The position numbers and the translations under genes are program-made. Of a stretch of DNA of 64,000 nt, positions 6,903 to 16,660 are shown piece by piece. The notes below the pieces were generated by a model. That model saw only the letters and a program-made list of their open reading frames with translations. It did no database searches and had not been told where the DNA came from. Position 1 is the first letter of the stretch. Each line of letters starts with the position of its first letter. Source of the DNA: VAZQ01 sp963816745. Its GTDB lineage: Bacteria > Pseudomonadota > Alphaproteobacteria > Rhizobiales > Xanthobacteraceae. The DNA is taken from positions 1,860,001 to 1,924,000 of the forward strand of contig CAWFLQ010000006.1 in NCBI GenBank assembly GCA_963816745.1, in the 5' to 3' direction.

Positions 6903-9193
6903 CTAGCTGTCCGTTCCCTCATTGATGATTTCCCACACCCGCGGCGGCGACAGCGGCAGCTCGCGCGGCTGCACGCCCAATGAGCCGAGTGCGGCGGCGA
7001 CCGCGTTGGCGATGACGCCGGCGACCGGAATGATGCCGCCTTCGCCCGCGCCCTTGGCGCCGAGCGGGTTGTTGGGGGAGGGGCATTCTTCCAGCGCTAC
7101 CGCGCGGATGTTCGGGAAGTCGCTGGCGGTCGGCAGCAGGTAGTCCGCGAACGAGCCCGTGAGCAATTGTCCGTCCGCGTCGTAGACAAAGTGCTCCAGG
7201 AACACACCGCCGAGGCCCTGCACGATGGCGCCGATGGTCTGGCCGTGCAGCGTCAGCGGATTGATGATGCGGCCGACGTCCTCCACTGCGACATAGTCGA
7301 GCACCTCGATATGGCCGGTCTTGGGATCGACCGCGACTTCCGCGGCATGGGCGCCGTAGCCGTAGGTGCGCTTGCTGCTGGCGAAAGATGCTTCCACCGA
7401 AATCCCGGCGAAGGCGGCAAGCGGCAGTGAGCGCCCATCGGGAGCGAGCGCCTTGCCGGCGTCGATCTCGACGTCGTCGGCGGCACAATTCAACTTTTCG
7501 GCTGCCGCCGCGCGAATAGCGTCGCGCAGCCTTGCCGCCGCCGCGACGATGGCGTTACCGCCCATGACGGTCGAGCGCGAGCTGAACGCGCCGTAGCCTT
7601 CGGTCACGTGATCGGTCGAGCCGTGGAACACGCCCGCGATGTCCGTCATCGGCAGCTCCAGCGCATCGGCGGCGATCTGCGCGCACACGGTCTCCAGCCC
7701 CTGGCCGATCGATGAGGAACCGACATAGACCGAGACCTTGCCGTCGGCCTCCAGCACCAGCCGCGCGTTCTCCTTTGGACCGGCGGCGCCGCCTTCGAGG
7801 TAGCAGCTCACGGCGCTGCCGCGGTAGCACCCGTCGATCAGCTTGCCCTGCAAGGCAGCCTTGGCGCTCCAGTCGATCTCCTGGAGGCAGCGATCGAGCG
7901 TGCTGCGGTAGTTGCCGCTGTCGGTCTCGGTCGTGATGGCAAGCGGCGCGACGGTGGGGAGCCGGTAGGGGTGCTCGGCTTCCCCGATCAGGTTGCGGCG
8001 CCGGAACGCGGCGCGCTCGATGCCGAGCTCGTCCGCGGCGATGTCGAAGAGTCGTTCGCGAAAGAAATCCGCTTCGAAGCGGCCGGGCCCGCGATAGGTT
8101 CCGACCGGCGTCTTGTTGGTCATCAGCAAGCGCCACGTCGATGCGCACGTGCGGGATGCGATAGGGGCCGACCAGCACCTGCGCGATGTTGCGCGCGGGG
8201 GTCGCGCCGTTGGTGCGGATATAGGCGCCCTGGTCGGTGCTGACGCGGCCACGCAGCGCCAGGATCGTGCCGTCGCGGTCGCAGGCGATCTCCAGCTCGC
8301 AGTCGGCTTGGCGGGCATGGTTGGTGGTGAGGAGATGCTCGCGGCGGTCCTCGATCCACTTGACCGGCCGGCCTGCGAGCCGCGCCGCGAACGGGATCAG
8401 GAAATCCTCCGGATAGAACTCGCCGCGTGCGCCGAAGCCGCCGCCGACATCGTTCTCCACCATGCGGATGGCGCCTTCCGGCAGGTTCATCAGCTGCGCC
8501 AGCACGCGCCGGTTGGCGAAGGCGACCTTGGCGGCGCCGGAGACGGTGAGCAGGCCGCGCGCCGCGTCCCATTCCGCCATGAGCCCGCGCGGCTCCATCG
8601 GCACCGCGCCGTGGCGCTGAACGCTGAACCGTTCGCGGCGCGTGTAGGGCGCGGACGCGAACGCCGCGTCGGCGTCGCCGCGCGCGCCGCTGAGCGTGAG
8701 CGGCAGGTTCGTGCCGGCGGCCTCGACCAGCAGGACGTCGTTCCTGGCGGCGGCAGCGCTGTCCACGACCGCCGGCAAGGGCTCGATGTCGAGCGCGATG
8801 GCGTCGAGCGCGTCCTCGGCGGCGGCCGCGCTGTCGGCCAGCACGACCGCGACGGGCTCGCCGACATACCGCACCTTGCCGTGGGCGATGACGGGTTGCT
8901 CGAACGGCTTGAAGGCCGGCGAAACATCCAGTCGCAGCAGGATGACAGGGATCTCCGTGCCGATATCCGCCGCGGTGATGACGGCATGCACGCCGGGCCG
9001 CGCCAGCGCGCGGACGCGTGTCGATCGCGCGGATGCGCCCATGCGCCACCGGGCTGCGCAGGATCACGGCGTGCAGGAGATCGTCGCGCGCGAGGTCGTC
9101 GACGAACTGGCCGCGGCCGCGCAGAAAACGAAAGTCCTCGATGCGCTCGACCGGGCTGCCGATGAAGGCGTTGGTCGTGCGCTTCGTGTCCAT
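6903..9193 (-). CDS. xanthine dehydrogenase family molybdopterin-binding subunit, CoxL-like (two frameshifts)
   Basis: This is the large, molybdenum-cofactor-binding catalytic subunit of a molybdenum hydroxylase. The N-terminus (FIGSPVERIEDFRFLRGRGQ and FVDDLA) and later segments are typical: GGGFGARGEFYPEDFLIPFA, GRGPGRFEADFF, SSIGQGLETVCAQIAADAL and the C-terminal GAKGAGEGGIIP with the conserved active-site Glu. Three frame segments join after removing one base near 9012-9018 and one near 8126-8130, giving about 760 residues, normal for CoxL. The FAD and iron-sulfur partners at the left edge are 6 kb away, so this is a lone subunit here. It lies 1 bp downstream of the dihydroxyphthalate-decarboxylase-like gene and is presumably in one operon with it. 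Confidence 0.88.
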
Positions 9194-9194
9194 A

Positions 9195-10187
9195 TCAGAC
9201 GTGCTGAGCTTCGCTCATTGGGATGTCGCGCAGCGTGCTCGGTGCAAACAGCTCCTCCAGCTTGACGCGGCGGTCGGTCAGCCCGTGCTCGTGGGTGTAT
9301 TGCAGCAGTGCCTCGATCGTCGGTCGGTTCTGCTCGATGCCGTAGGGGAACCAATCCTCTCCAATGATCGACTTCTCCTCCTCGATCAGCGGCTGCAGCC
9401 AGGCCGACGAGACCTTGGACGAGCCCATGTCCGCCAGGTGGCCATAGGCGTGCTCCTTGGCGCGGCAGAGCGCCTTGTACATGCTCAGTGCCACCCATGG
9501 ATTGCTCTCGTAGACGTCCCTGCGGATCACCACCGTGTGCATGATCGGGTAGATTTTCGTCCGGCGGTAATAGTCCTTCTCGACCTCGGCGTAGTTCGGA
9601 AACAGCCGGCGCACCTTGGGCGAGCCGCGCCGGAAGGCGAGCGGATTGTTGGCGGTCATCATGAAGTCGATCTCGCCGCGCTCGAGCAGGTCGCCGAGCT
9701 CGGTGCCGGCCGGCGCCTGCGTCAGACGGATGTCCGGCGGCAGCTTGCGGCCGAGGCGGTCGGCGCGGCCCTGCACCCATTCGACGTCGCTCGGCTTGAC
9801 GCCGTATTCGTGCTGGAGGAGCCCGCGCATGTAGACCGCCGCGGTCATGCTGTATTCGGGCACGCCGCCGCGCTTGCCCTTGAGGTCGGCCGGCGACTTG
9901 ATGCCCTTGTCGGTGTTGATGAAGAAATAGCCGTGGCGGAACACGCGCGAGGGAAATGCCGGGATGGCGACGAACGGCGCATTCCCGCCGCTCACCAGCG
10001 TCGTGTGGTTCGACAGCGACATTTCCGCGATTTCGAACTCCTGGAACTGCAGCATGCGCCAGAAGATGTCGGGCGGCTGCGAGGTGATGTAGTTGAGGTC
10101 GATGCCCTCGGGCTGGATGGTCCCGTCGCGCAGCGCCAGCGTGCGATCATAGGGTCCGCACGCGAATGTCAGCCGCAGCTTGCTCAT
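9195..10187 (-). CDS. 4,5-dihydroxyphthalate decarboxylase-like / SBP-fold protein, copy 1
   Basis: The 330-residue protein has no signal peptide (it starts MSKLRLTFACGPYDRTLALR), and contains EGIDLNYI, EFEIAEMSLSNH, FPSRVFRHGYFFIN and DLKGKRGGVPEYSMTA. These are features of the family that includes 4,5-dihydroxyphthalate decarboxylase and many proteins labelled ABC substrate-binding. The fold is that of type II periplasmic binding proteins, but the protein appears cytosolic, which favours an enzyme. GGAGG lies 9 bp before the ATG. It sits between a deacetylase-like gene and the CoxL-like gene on the same strand. A paralogue lies at 18161-19154. The substrate is unknown. Confidence 0.8.
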   Translation of the reverse strand: MSKLRLTFACGPYDRTLALRDGTIQPEGIDLNYITSQPPDIFWRMLQFQEFEIAEMSLSNHTTLVSGGNAPFVAIPAFPSRVFRHGYFFINTDKGIKSPADLKGKRGGVPEYSMTAAVYMRGLLQHEYGVKPSDVEWVQGRADRLGRKLPPDIRLTQAPAGTELGDLLERGEIDFMMTANNPLAFRRGSPKVRRLFPNYAEVEKDYYRRTKIYPIMHTVVIRRDVYESNPWVALSMYKALCRAKEHAYGHLADMGSSKVSSAWLQPLIEEEKSIIGEDWFPYGIEQNRPTIEALLQYTHEHGLTDRRVKLEELFAPSTLRDIPMSEAQHV

Positions 10188-10235
10188 ATTCTTGTTCCTC
10201 CGTTGCGGTCACGCTGTCGCGATGGTCTGAGGCTG

Positions 10236-11123
10236 TCAAGCCGGGCGCGGCGGCGGCACCTGCTTGGCGTACCAGTCGTGGATCTGCTGGCCGGTCCAAT
10301 GCACGACGCCGTCGTGCCGGTTGATGTAGTCGTAGAGCTGCTCGAAATACTTGATGCGGTGCGCGGCGCCCGTCACGTAGGGATGCACGCCGATCGCCAG
10401 CACGCGCGTCGACTCCGCCGACTCCTCGTAGAGCCGGTCGAACGCGTCGGCGGTCCGCTTCAACAGCACGTCGGACTCGTGATGGTGCGAGACCATCAGC
10501 GTGATGTCGTTGATCTCGGCGCTGTAAGGCACCGCGAGAATGGGACCGTTGGCGGTCTTCACCCAGAACGGCTGATCGTCCAGCACCCAGTCGCCGAACC
10601 ACGTGAAGCCGCATTCGGTGGCGTAGTCCAAGGTGTCGTGGGTCTGGCCGCGTCCCGGCCCGAGCCAGCCCGTCGGTCTCCTGCCGGTGAAGGCTTCGAT
10701 GACCTCGATCGACTTGCGCATGACGGCGCGCTGGTCCTCGATCTGCTGGATCGGCATCTGCACGTAGCTGTGCGCCATGAATTCCCAATTGGCGTCGCGC
10801 GCGGCCATGGCGACCTCCGGATAGACCTCGCAGACCTTGGCATTGATCGACATGGTCGGCGTCACGCCCGCCTTGTCGAGCGCGCGCTTGAGCCGCCAGA
10901 ACCCGACGCGCATGCCGTATTCGTACCAGGTCCAGTTCGGCATGTCGGGAATGGGGGTCTGCCCCATCGGCGGTTGTGAGAGCTGCCGCGCCATCGGCCG
11001 GGTGATCTCCCATTCCTCGATATTGACCACCGACCACACGATGATGCGGCCATTGCCCGGCAATTTCAGCGGCGGGCGGGTGAACGGCGACGAATAGCCG
11101 AAACGTTCGCGTGGAAATAGCAT
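10236..11123 (-). CDS. polysaccharide deacetylase (PuuE-like) family protein
   Basis: The NodB-type deacetylase fold of the PuuE/allantoinase-like branch is indicated by FPRERFGYSSPFTRPPLKLP, RIIVWSVVNIEEWE, WYEYGMRVGFWRLKRALD, ANWEFMAHSY (the metal His in AHSY) and TGWLGPGRGQTHDT. The C-terminal AIGVHPYVTGAAHRIKYFEQ carries another metal or catalytic His. Met10 of the longest frame (11123) is the start because AGGAG lies 5 bp upstream, giving 295 residues. It is the first gene of a likely operon with the SBP-fold and CoxL-like genes, and divergent from a Bug protein. It probably hydrolyses a small amide or cyclic amide rather than a polysaccharide, which is an inference. Confidence 0.85.
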   Translation of the reverse strand: MLFPRERFGYSSPFTRPPLKLPGNGRIIVWSVVNIEEWEITRPMARQLSQPPMGQTPIPDMPNWTWYEYGMRVGFWRLKRALDKAGVTPTMSINAKVCEVYPEVAMAARDANWEFMAHSYVQMPIQQIEDQRAVMRKSIEVIEAFTGRRPTGWLGPGRGQTHDTLDYATECGFTWFGDWVLDDQPFWVKTANGPILAVPYSAEINDITLMVSHHHESDVLLKRTADAFDRLYEESAESTRVLAIGVHPYVTGAAHRIKYFEQLYDYINRHDGVVHWTGQQIHDWYAKQVPPPRPA

Positions 11124-11208
11124 CGGAGCTCCTGGGTTTCCCGCCGACATGCTGGCAGATATTTTCGAAATGAAATAGCGTGGACCGCAGGCACAGGGAG
11201 CCCAGCAG

Positions 11209-12186
11209 ATGCGCTATGTCATCCGTCGCCTCTCGATCGTGGTGCTGTCGTTCTTGGCGCTGACTGCAACCGTGGTGGCGCAAAGCTACCCCGATCGCGT
11301 CATCCGGATCATCAATCCGTTCCCGCCCGGCGGCTCGGTCGACATCACCGCGCGATTGCTGGCGCAGAAGCTCAGCGAAAATCTCGGGCACCAAGTCATC
11401 GTCGAGAACCGCACCGGGGCCGGTGGCAATGCCGGCTCCGATTCGGTCGCCAAATCGGAGCCGGACGGCTACACGCTGCTGTTCACGGCGCCCGGTCCGC
11501 TCGTCGTCAACCAGACCCTCTACACCAAGGGGCTGCCGTTCGATCCGACCAAGGATTTCGCGCCGATCGCCATTTTCGCGTTCACGCCGATCGTGCTGAT
11601 GGTGCATCCGGCCGTCCCGGCCAAAGACGTGCCGGAGTTGATCGCCTACGCCAAGAGCAACCCGGGCAAGATCCATTTCGGCTCCGCCGGAATGGGCTCG
11701 ACGCCGCATCTGTCGGGCGAGCTGCTCAAGACCATGACCAAGACCGAGATGACCCACGTGCCGTACCGCGGGACCGGTCCGGCCATGAACGATCTCGTCG
11801 GCGGGCACATCCAGATGTTCTTCGACCTGCTGCCGGGCAGCCTGCCGCAGATCAGCGGCGGCAAGGTGCGCGCGCTCGCCAATGCCGGAGCCAAGCGTCC
11901 GGCCGCGCTGCCGGACCTGCCGACCGTCGCGGAGCAGGGCTTGCCGGGATTCGACTCGGCCTCCTGGGTTGCGCTGGTGGCGCCGGCGAAGACGCCGCCC
12001 GCGGTTCTCGCCAAACTGCGAGAAGAGGTCGGCAAGGTGATCGCCTCGCCCGACATCGCCGCGCGCATTCGGGAATTGGGATCGGAGCCGGGCACGGTAT
12101 CCGAGAAGGACGTTCGGGCGTTCCTCGACGCCGAGACCAAGAAATGGGCGGAGGTCATCCGCGTGTCCGGCGCCAAGGCGGACTAA
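11209..12186 (+). CDS. Bug-family tripartite tricarboxylate transporter substrate-binding protein
   Basis: The 325-residue protein has a signal peptide of about 24 residues ending at VVAQ, followed at once by YPDRVIRIINPFPPGGSVD, the Bug-family opening. Other hallmarks are VENRTGAGGNAGSDSVAKSE, PDGYTLLFTAPGP, PFDPTKDFAPI, MTHVPYRGTGPAMNDLVGGH and RPAALPDLPTVAEQGLPGFD. Bug proteins bind carboxylated solutes in the periplasm. GGGAG precedes the ATG. No TctA/TctB genes are adjacent. It ends tail-to-tail with the next Bug gene, with the two stop codons overlapping (CTAA). The ligand is unknown, possibly an aromatic or dicarboxylic acid given the neighbours. Confidence 0.93.
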   Translation: MRYVIRRLSIVVLSFLALTATVVAQSYPDRVIRIINPFPPGGSVDITARLLAQKLSENLGHQVIVENRTGAGGNAGSDSVAKSEPDGYTLLFTAPGPLVVNQTLYTKGLPFDPTKDFAPIAIFAFTPIVLMVHPAVPAKDVPELIAYAKSNPGKIHFGSAGMGSTPHLSGELLKTMTKTEMTHVPYRGTGPAMNDLVGGHIQMFFDLLPGSLPQISGGKVRALANAGAKRPAALPDLPTVAEQGLPGFDSASWVALVAPAKTPPAVLAKLREEVGKVIASPDIAARIRELGSEPGTVSEKDVRAFLDAETKKWAEVIRVSGAKAD

Positions 12187-13256
12187 TTGGCGCGAATCCC
12201 CGCGCCCACAACAACCTCACGCCACTTCTGGACGTCGTCGCGGATGCGTGCGCCGAGCGCATCGGGCGAGCCCGGCTCCGGCTCGACGCCGTGCTTGGCG
12301 AAGGCGGAGCGCACCTCGGGGTCATTGAGAACGGCGGTCACCTCGCGATTGAGCCGAGCGATGATAGCGGCCGGCGTCGCGGCCGGCGCGACGATCGCCT
12401 GCCACAGCGTGCATTCGTAGCCGGCGAGGCCCGACTCGGCGATGGTCGGCACGTCCGGCAGGGCGGCGTTGCGCTGCGCGCCGGTCACCGCCAGCGCGCG
12501 CAGCTTGCCGGCGCGGATATGCGTCAGCGTCGGCGGGATGGTGCCGAACTGCATCTCGACCCGGCCTTCCAGCAGATCAAGCGTGGATTGCGCGGTGCCG
12601 CGATAGGGCACATGGGTGAGCTCGATCTGCGCCATCTTCTCGAACAGCGCGCCCGAGAGGTGCGCCAGCGTCGCGGGACCGGCGGAGGCGTAGTTGAGCA
12701 TGCGCGGCTTGGCCTTTGCGAGCGCAATGAGCTCCCGCACGTTCTGCGCCGGCACGCCCGGAAAGGTCGCCAGCACGAAGGGCGAGCTGCCGAGCATCGA
12801 CACCGGCGCGAAGTCCTTGACTGGATCGTAGGGGAGCGCGGCGAGGCTCGCGGCGACAGCGTGGGTGCTGGTATTGGCGAGGCCGAGCGTGTGGCCGTCG
12901 GCTTCCGCGCGCGCGACCTGCTCGCTGCCGAGGCTGCCGCCGGCGCCGACGCGGTTTTCGACGACGAGCTGCTGGCCCAGGCGCTCGCCGAGCTTCTGCG
13001 CGACCAGGCGTGCGACGATGTCCGAGCTGCTGCCGGCCGTGAACGGCACGATGAAGCGGATCGGCCGATCCGGCCAGCGCGCGTCCGACGTCTGCGCCTG
13101 CGCGGCGCCCGCCGCGCGCGCCGACGAGCCCGGTTCAGGGCGAGTGTCCGGCGCGCGCACTTCTAAAGAGTTGCCGCGCTGGCCGCTCGCTCCGCTCGCC
13201 AGCGCGGCGAGCAGCGCTGTTAACAGTGCCATGGCCAAGCGGTGCATGAGCAGCAT
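12183..13256 (-). CDS. Bug-family substrate-binding protein with an extended N-terminal linker
   Basis: From WPDRPIRFIVPFTAGSSSD (about residue 61) onward this is a standard Bug protein: VENRVGAGGSLGSEQVARAE, LPYDPVKDFAPVSML, LTHVPYRGTAQSTLDLLEGR and RNAALPDVPTIAESGLAGYE. Unlike its neighbours it has about 30 extra residues between the signal peptide (ending near residue 23) and the mature domain, including RGNSLEVRAPDTRPEPG. This looks like translated intergenic repeat or inserted sequence. Met1 and Met4 are both possible starts. It lies 25 bp downstream of the FAD monooxygenase gene on the same strand, so it may deliver that pathway's substrate. Total length is 357 residues against about 325 usual. 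Confidence 0.9.
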   Translation of the reverse strand: MLLMHRLAMALLTALLAALASGASGQRGNSLEVRAPDTRPEPGSSARAAGAAQAQTSDARWPDRPIRFIVPFTAGSSSDIVARLVAQKLGERLGQQLVVENRVGAGGSLGSEQVARAEADGHTLGLANTSTHAVAASLAALPYDPVKDFAPVSMLGSSPFVLATFPGVPAQNVRELIALAKAKPRMLNYASAGPATLAHLSGALFEKMAQIELTHVPYRGTAQSTLDLLEGRVEMQFGTIPPTLTHIRAGKLRALAVTGAQRNAALPDVPTIAESGLAGYECTLWQAIVAPAATPAAIIARLNREVTAVLNDPEVRSAFAKHGVEPEPGSPDALGARIRDDVQKWREVVVGAGIRAN

Positions 13257-13281
13257 CTTAGCAAGCCCCGTGCCAATATCT

Positions 13282-14503
13282 TCACAGAATCTGCTCGGCC
13301 TCGCGCAGGCTTTCGATCAGCGAGCTGCGCAGCAGAAATGCCCGCGCGAGCTTGGGGTCGTCCGCCGTGCGGCGCAACTCGTCGTGGTTCTTTCTGCGCA
13401 CGGCGGGGTCCTTCTCCGCCAGGAGGCGCTTGTTGCGCATGGTCTGTGCCTGCGTGTGCGCCAGCGCCACGTGCCGGCGCTGGCGCTCGTAGCGATCGAG
13501 CACGTCGTCCGAAGCTTCCTTGCGCAAGATTGCGACGAGCTTGTCCGCCAGGTTGAACGCGTCATGAATGCCGCTGTTCATGCCCATGGCGCCGATCGGG
13601 CTGTTCACATGGGCGGAATCGCCGGCGAGGATCGCGCGGCCGACGCGGAATTTTTTCGCCACGCGCTGGTGCACGGCGTAGAGGTTGCTGCCGACGATGT
13701 CGAAATCCTTGCCGGTCGGGAGGAAGCGCTGCAGCCGCGCCTGCAGCGCGTCGGGACGCGTGAGCGCCGTCTCGTCATCGTCCGGTGCGGTCGGGAAATG
13801 CACGCGCCAGCGGTCGGGCGGACCCTTCCAGTGGAACAGGTTCGACCACTCGTCGGGATCGGAAATGTAGTTGCGCTCGGTATAGCCGTGCTGCCTGAAG
13901 TCGTAGGCGACCTCGATGTTCAAGGTGCGATCGGGATAGGTGAAGCCTTCGAACTCGATGTCGAGGTCCTTGCGCACGATGCTGCGCGCGCCTTCGCCGC
14001 TGACGAGATAGGCGCCGCGGATGGCTTCGGCCTCGCCCGCGGGGTTCGTCATCTGGGCGGTGACGCCGTCGGCATCTTGGGTGAACGAGGTGAAGGTCGT
14101 GGACAGCCGTAGGTCGATGTTCGGATGCGCCTTGGCGAGCTGCGAGCGCCTCCTCGACGATCTTGATGCGCTCGCATTGCAGCACATAGGGAAAGCGGGT
14201 GTCGTCCTTGAGATGGCCGTGGTCGAACGCGGCGATCAGCTCGTGGTCCCGGCGCTCCCAGTAGTGGAACAACGGCGCGATGATGCCGCGCGGCTCGAGC
14301 CTGGCGTAGAGCCCGATGCGGTCGAGCATTTCCAGGGTGGCGGGATGGTTCGTGCCCGCGCGCGGCACCTGCTCGAGGAAATTATCGTCGCCGAGCGCCT
14401 CGATCAGGCAGACCTGCACGCCGGCTTGCGCCAGCGCGAGCGACAGGCACAGGCCCACCGGTCCCGCGCCGACGACGATGATGCGATCGGATTTCTTTGC
14501 CAT
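13282..14503 (-). CDS. FAD-dependent aromatic monooxygenase, copy 1 (one frameshift)
   Basis: This is a single-component flavin hydroxylase of the PHBH/MhpA type, which uses NAD(P)H and O2 to hydroxylate aromatic rings. The N-terminus holds the Rossmann GxGxxG (IIVVGAGPVGLCLSLALAQA), and the distal GD motif is ILAGDSAHVNSPIGAMGMNS, with HDAFNLADKL after it. The frame breaks near 14140-14146. Removing one base joins EEAL to QLAKAHPNIDLRL and gives about 406 residues. It is homologous to the gene at 16842-18074, sharing FEGFTYP, SDPDEW.NLF and the NK..L.EKDP.VRRK C-terminal pattern. It is co-directional with the VOC gene upstream and the Bug gene downstream. Confidence 0.88.
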
Positions 14504-14520
14504 GTTGTTCGCTGATCATG

Positions 14521-14685
14521 CAGCGAACTCGGTGTTCTCTCCCCTTGCTTGGTCTGCTCCCTCCCCCCTTGTGGGGGAGGGCTGGGGAGGGGGGTGGTTC
14601 GGTGACCCTCGTGTGGTGCCACACAGCACCACCCCCACCCCCAACCCCTCCCCACAAGGGGGAGGGGAGCGCACCGAGTTCGCTG
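14521..14685. repeat. 165-bp palindromic intergenic element with 14-bp perfect terminal inverted repeats
   Basis: The ends CAGCGAACTCGGTG (14521-14534) and CACCGAGTTCGCTG (14672-14685) are exact inverted repeats. Inside are long complementary arms rich in CCCTCCCC/GGGGAGGG, each carrying a CTTGTGGG/CCCACAAG motif. A second copy, in inverted orientation, is at 28234-28368, and a fragment lies inside the P450 gene at about 30844. The element separates the VOC and FAD monooxygenase genes and could form a long hairpin in a transcript. Confidence 0.85.
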
Positions 14686-14714
14686 CCCGAACTGCAGCTC
14701 AGGTTTGCCCGTCG

Positions 14715-15113
14715 TCAATTCTTCGCGGGCACCACGTCCTTCACAGCGCCGATCCAGCCCGTGTGGGTGAGGTCGAATACGATGCCGAGCGGGTCCTTGT
14801 ACTTGGCCTCGTAGTAGGAATGCGCGGTGTCGGTGGGCGCGCCCGGCTCCGGACGGCCGGCGAGATATTTGCCGCCGGCGCTGATCACCTTCTTCTCGGA
14901 CTCGTCGAGATCGTCCACCCACATGCCGAAGTGATAGATGCCGACCTTCTCGTCGCCCTCCTGCTTGAGCAGCGCGACGTTGAAGATACCGTCGGAGACG
15001 TAGAGCCCGCGCCGAGCCTTGCCCGCGATCTTCATGTCGAAGGCTTCCTCGAAAAACTTGGCGGCCTTTTCCGGATCGGGAACGATGAGCGCGATGTGGC
15101 GAAGCTTGGCCAT
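14715..15113 (-). CDS. VOC (glyoxalase/extradiol dioxygenase fold) family protein
   Basis: The 132-residue protein has the vicinal-oxygen-chelate fold: MAKLRHIALIVPDPEKAAKF with the first metal His, FGMWVDDLDESEKKV in the middle, and the C-terminal strand YYEAKYKDPLGIVFDLTHTG, where the Glu near EAKYKDP and the preceding residues complete the site. Family members include small dioxygenases, glyoxalases and isomerases, and sequence alone does not choose among them. It is divergent from the UbiD-type gene and upstream of an FAD monooxygenase on the same strand, so a role in ring cleavage or product rearrangement is plausible. Confidence 0.85.
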   Translation of the reverse strand: MAKLRHIALIVPDPEKAAKFFEEAFDMKIAGKARRGLYVSDGIFNVALLKQEGDEKVGIYHFGMWVDDLDESEKKVISAGGKYLAGRPEPGAPTDTAHSYYEAKYKDPLGIVFDLTHTGWIGAVKDVVPAKN

Positions 15114-15229
15114 GGCATCTGTCCTTCTTCGTAATTGGAGTGGGCCGAGAATAGCGAGGAACGGCGGTTCACTACAAGACGCGCGGCCTGATATCGTAGT
15201 ACCGCGAGAAGACTTTCAGGGACGGACGG

Positions 15230-16651
15230 ATGTACAAGGATTTGCGCGGATTCATCGAGCTGGTCGACAAGCTCCGCGCGTTGCGGCGGGTCGAGGGCGC
15301 CGACGTCAATTTCGAGATCGGCGGGATCACCGAAGTGGCCGCCGGTCAGCCGGACTGTCCGGCGCTGCTGTTCGACGGCATCAAGGGTTTCGCGCGCGGC
15401 TTCAGGATCTTCACCAATGCCGTCAGCAACCCGCAGCGGGCGGCGCTCGCGCTCGGCATCGATCCTGCGTTGCGCCCGCTCGACGCACTTGCGGTCTGGA
15501 TGGAGAAGCGCAAGACGCTGAAGCCGCATCAGCCGGTTCTGGTAAAAGATGCCGCCTTCCTGCAGAACACCATGAAAGGCGCCGACGTCGACCTTGGCAA
15601 GTTCCCGGCGCCGGTCTGGCACCGGCACGACGGCGGCCCCTTCATCGGCTCGGGCTCGATCGTGATCATGCGCGATCCGGACGATGGCTGGATCAATGCC
15701 TCGATCTACCGCGTCCAGGTGCACGGCAAGAGCCGCGTCACCGTGCAGTTCGATCATGCCGGCCGGCACGGCGCCATCATCGCCAGAAAATATTGGGACC
15801 GCGGCCAGCCGTGTCCGCTCGCGGTGGTCAACGGCGAGGATCCCGCGCTGTTCATCGCGGGATTCGAATATCTGCCGGCGGGGCAATCGGAATACGAGTT
15901 CGCCGGCGCCATCAAGGGCGCGCCGGTCGAGGTTTGTCCCGGACCGGTGACCGGCCTGCCGCTGCCCGCGTACGCCGAGATCATATTCGAGGGCCATCTT
16001 CCGCCGGACACCACGCTGCCGGAAGGGCCGTTCGGCGAGTTCACCGGCTACTACGCATCGGAAGCGCGGCCGGCGCCGGTCATGGAGGTGACCGCGGTCC
16101 ATCACCGCAACGATCCGATCCTGCTCGGCTCGCCGCCGATGAAGCCGCCGCGCTTTCACTTCGGATTGCCGTTCCGCGCCGCCACCATCTGGCAGAACCT
16201 CGATGCCGCAGGTGTCACCGACGTGGTCGGCGCTTGGCAGCACGTCTCGCAGCTCATGACCGTGGTGGCGATCAGGCAGCGCTACGACGGCCATGCCAAG
16301 CGCGCGGCGCTCGTCGCCGCCGCGCACAGCTACATGGCGCGCGTGGTCGTGGTCGTGGACGAGGACGTCGATCCGTCCAACCTCAACGACGTGATGTGGG
16401 CGGTGGCGACGCGCTGCGAGCCGTCCGAGCAGCTCGATATCTTGCGCAATGCATGGAGCTCGGCACTCGATCCGCGCATTCCGCCGGAGGCCAAGCTCGC
16501 CGGCATCACCTCGCACTCGAAGATGATCATCGAGGCGTGCCGGCCGTTTCCCTGGGCGCACAAGTACCCGCCGACCTCGGCGCTATCGTTGGAAGAAGCA
16601 CGCGCGATCGAGGAGAAATGGGGCGGTGTGTTGAAGGGGGAGGCGCGCTGA
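15230..16651 (+). CDS. UbiD family prenylated-FMN decarboxylase
   Basis: The 473-residue protein belongs to the UbiD family, whose members reversibly decarboxylate aromatic or alpha,beta-unsaturated acids using prenylated FMN. Visible features are the N-terminal MYKDLRGFIELVDKLRALRR, the cofactor/metal region SGSIVIMRDPDDGWINASIY with YRVQVHGKSR, and EGPFGEFTGYYASEARPAPV. The last carries the catalytic Glu region that, with an upstream Arg and Glu, forms the E-R-E triad. Length is normal. No ubiX gene for cofactor synthesis is in the window, so prFMN must come from elsewhere. It is divergent from the VOC gene across a 116-bp intergenic region. Confidence 0.92.
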   Translation: MYKDLRGFIELVDKLRALRRVEGADVNFEIGGITEVAAGQPDCPALLFDGIKGFARGFRIFTNAVSNPQRAALALGIDPALRPLDALAVWMEKRKTLKPHQPVLVKDAAFLQNTMKGADVDLGKFPAPVWHRHDGGPFIGSGSIVIMRDPDDGWINASIYRVQVHGKSRVTVQFDHAGRHGAIIARKYWDRGQPCPLAVVNGEDPALFIAGFEYLPAGQSEYEFAGAIKGAPVEVCPGPVTGLPLPAYAEIIFEGHLPPDTTLPEGPFGEFTGYYASEARPAPVMEVTAVHHRNDPILLGSPPMKPPRFHFGLPFRAATIWQNLDAAGVTDVVGAWQHVSQLMTVVAIRQRYDGHAKRAALVAAAHSYMARVVVVVDEDVDPSNLNDVMWAVATRCEPSEQLDILRNAWSSALDPRIPPEAKLAGITSHSKMIIEACRPFPWAHKYPPTSALSLEEARAIEEKWGGVLKGEAR

Positions 16652-16660
16652 ACTTTTTCT

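Noticed and set aside
14382..14922. Small Gly/Trp- or Pro-rich proteins encoded by the repeat at 14.5 kb
   Set aside because: These frames are translations of the palindromic element itself (runs of GGGG and Pro), with no ribosome site. The same type of frame recurs at the 28.2-kb copy.
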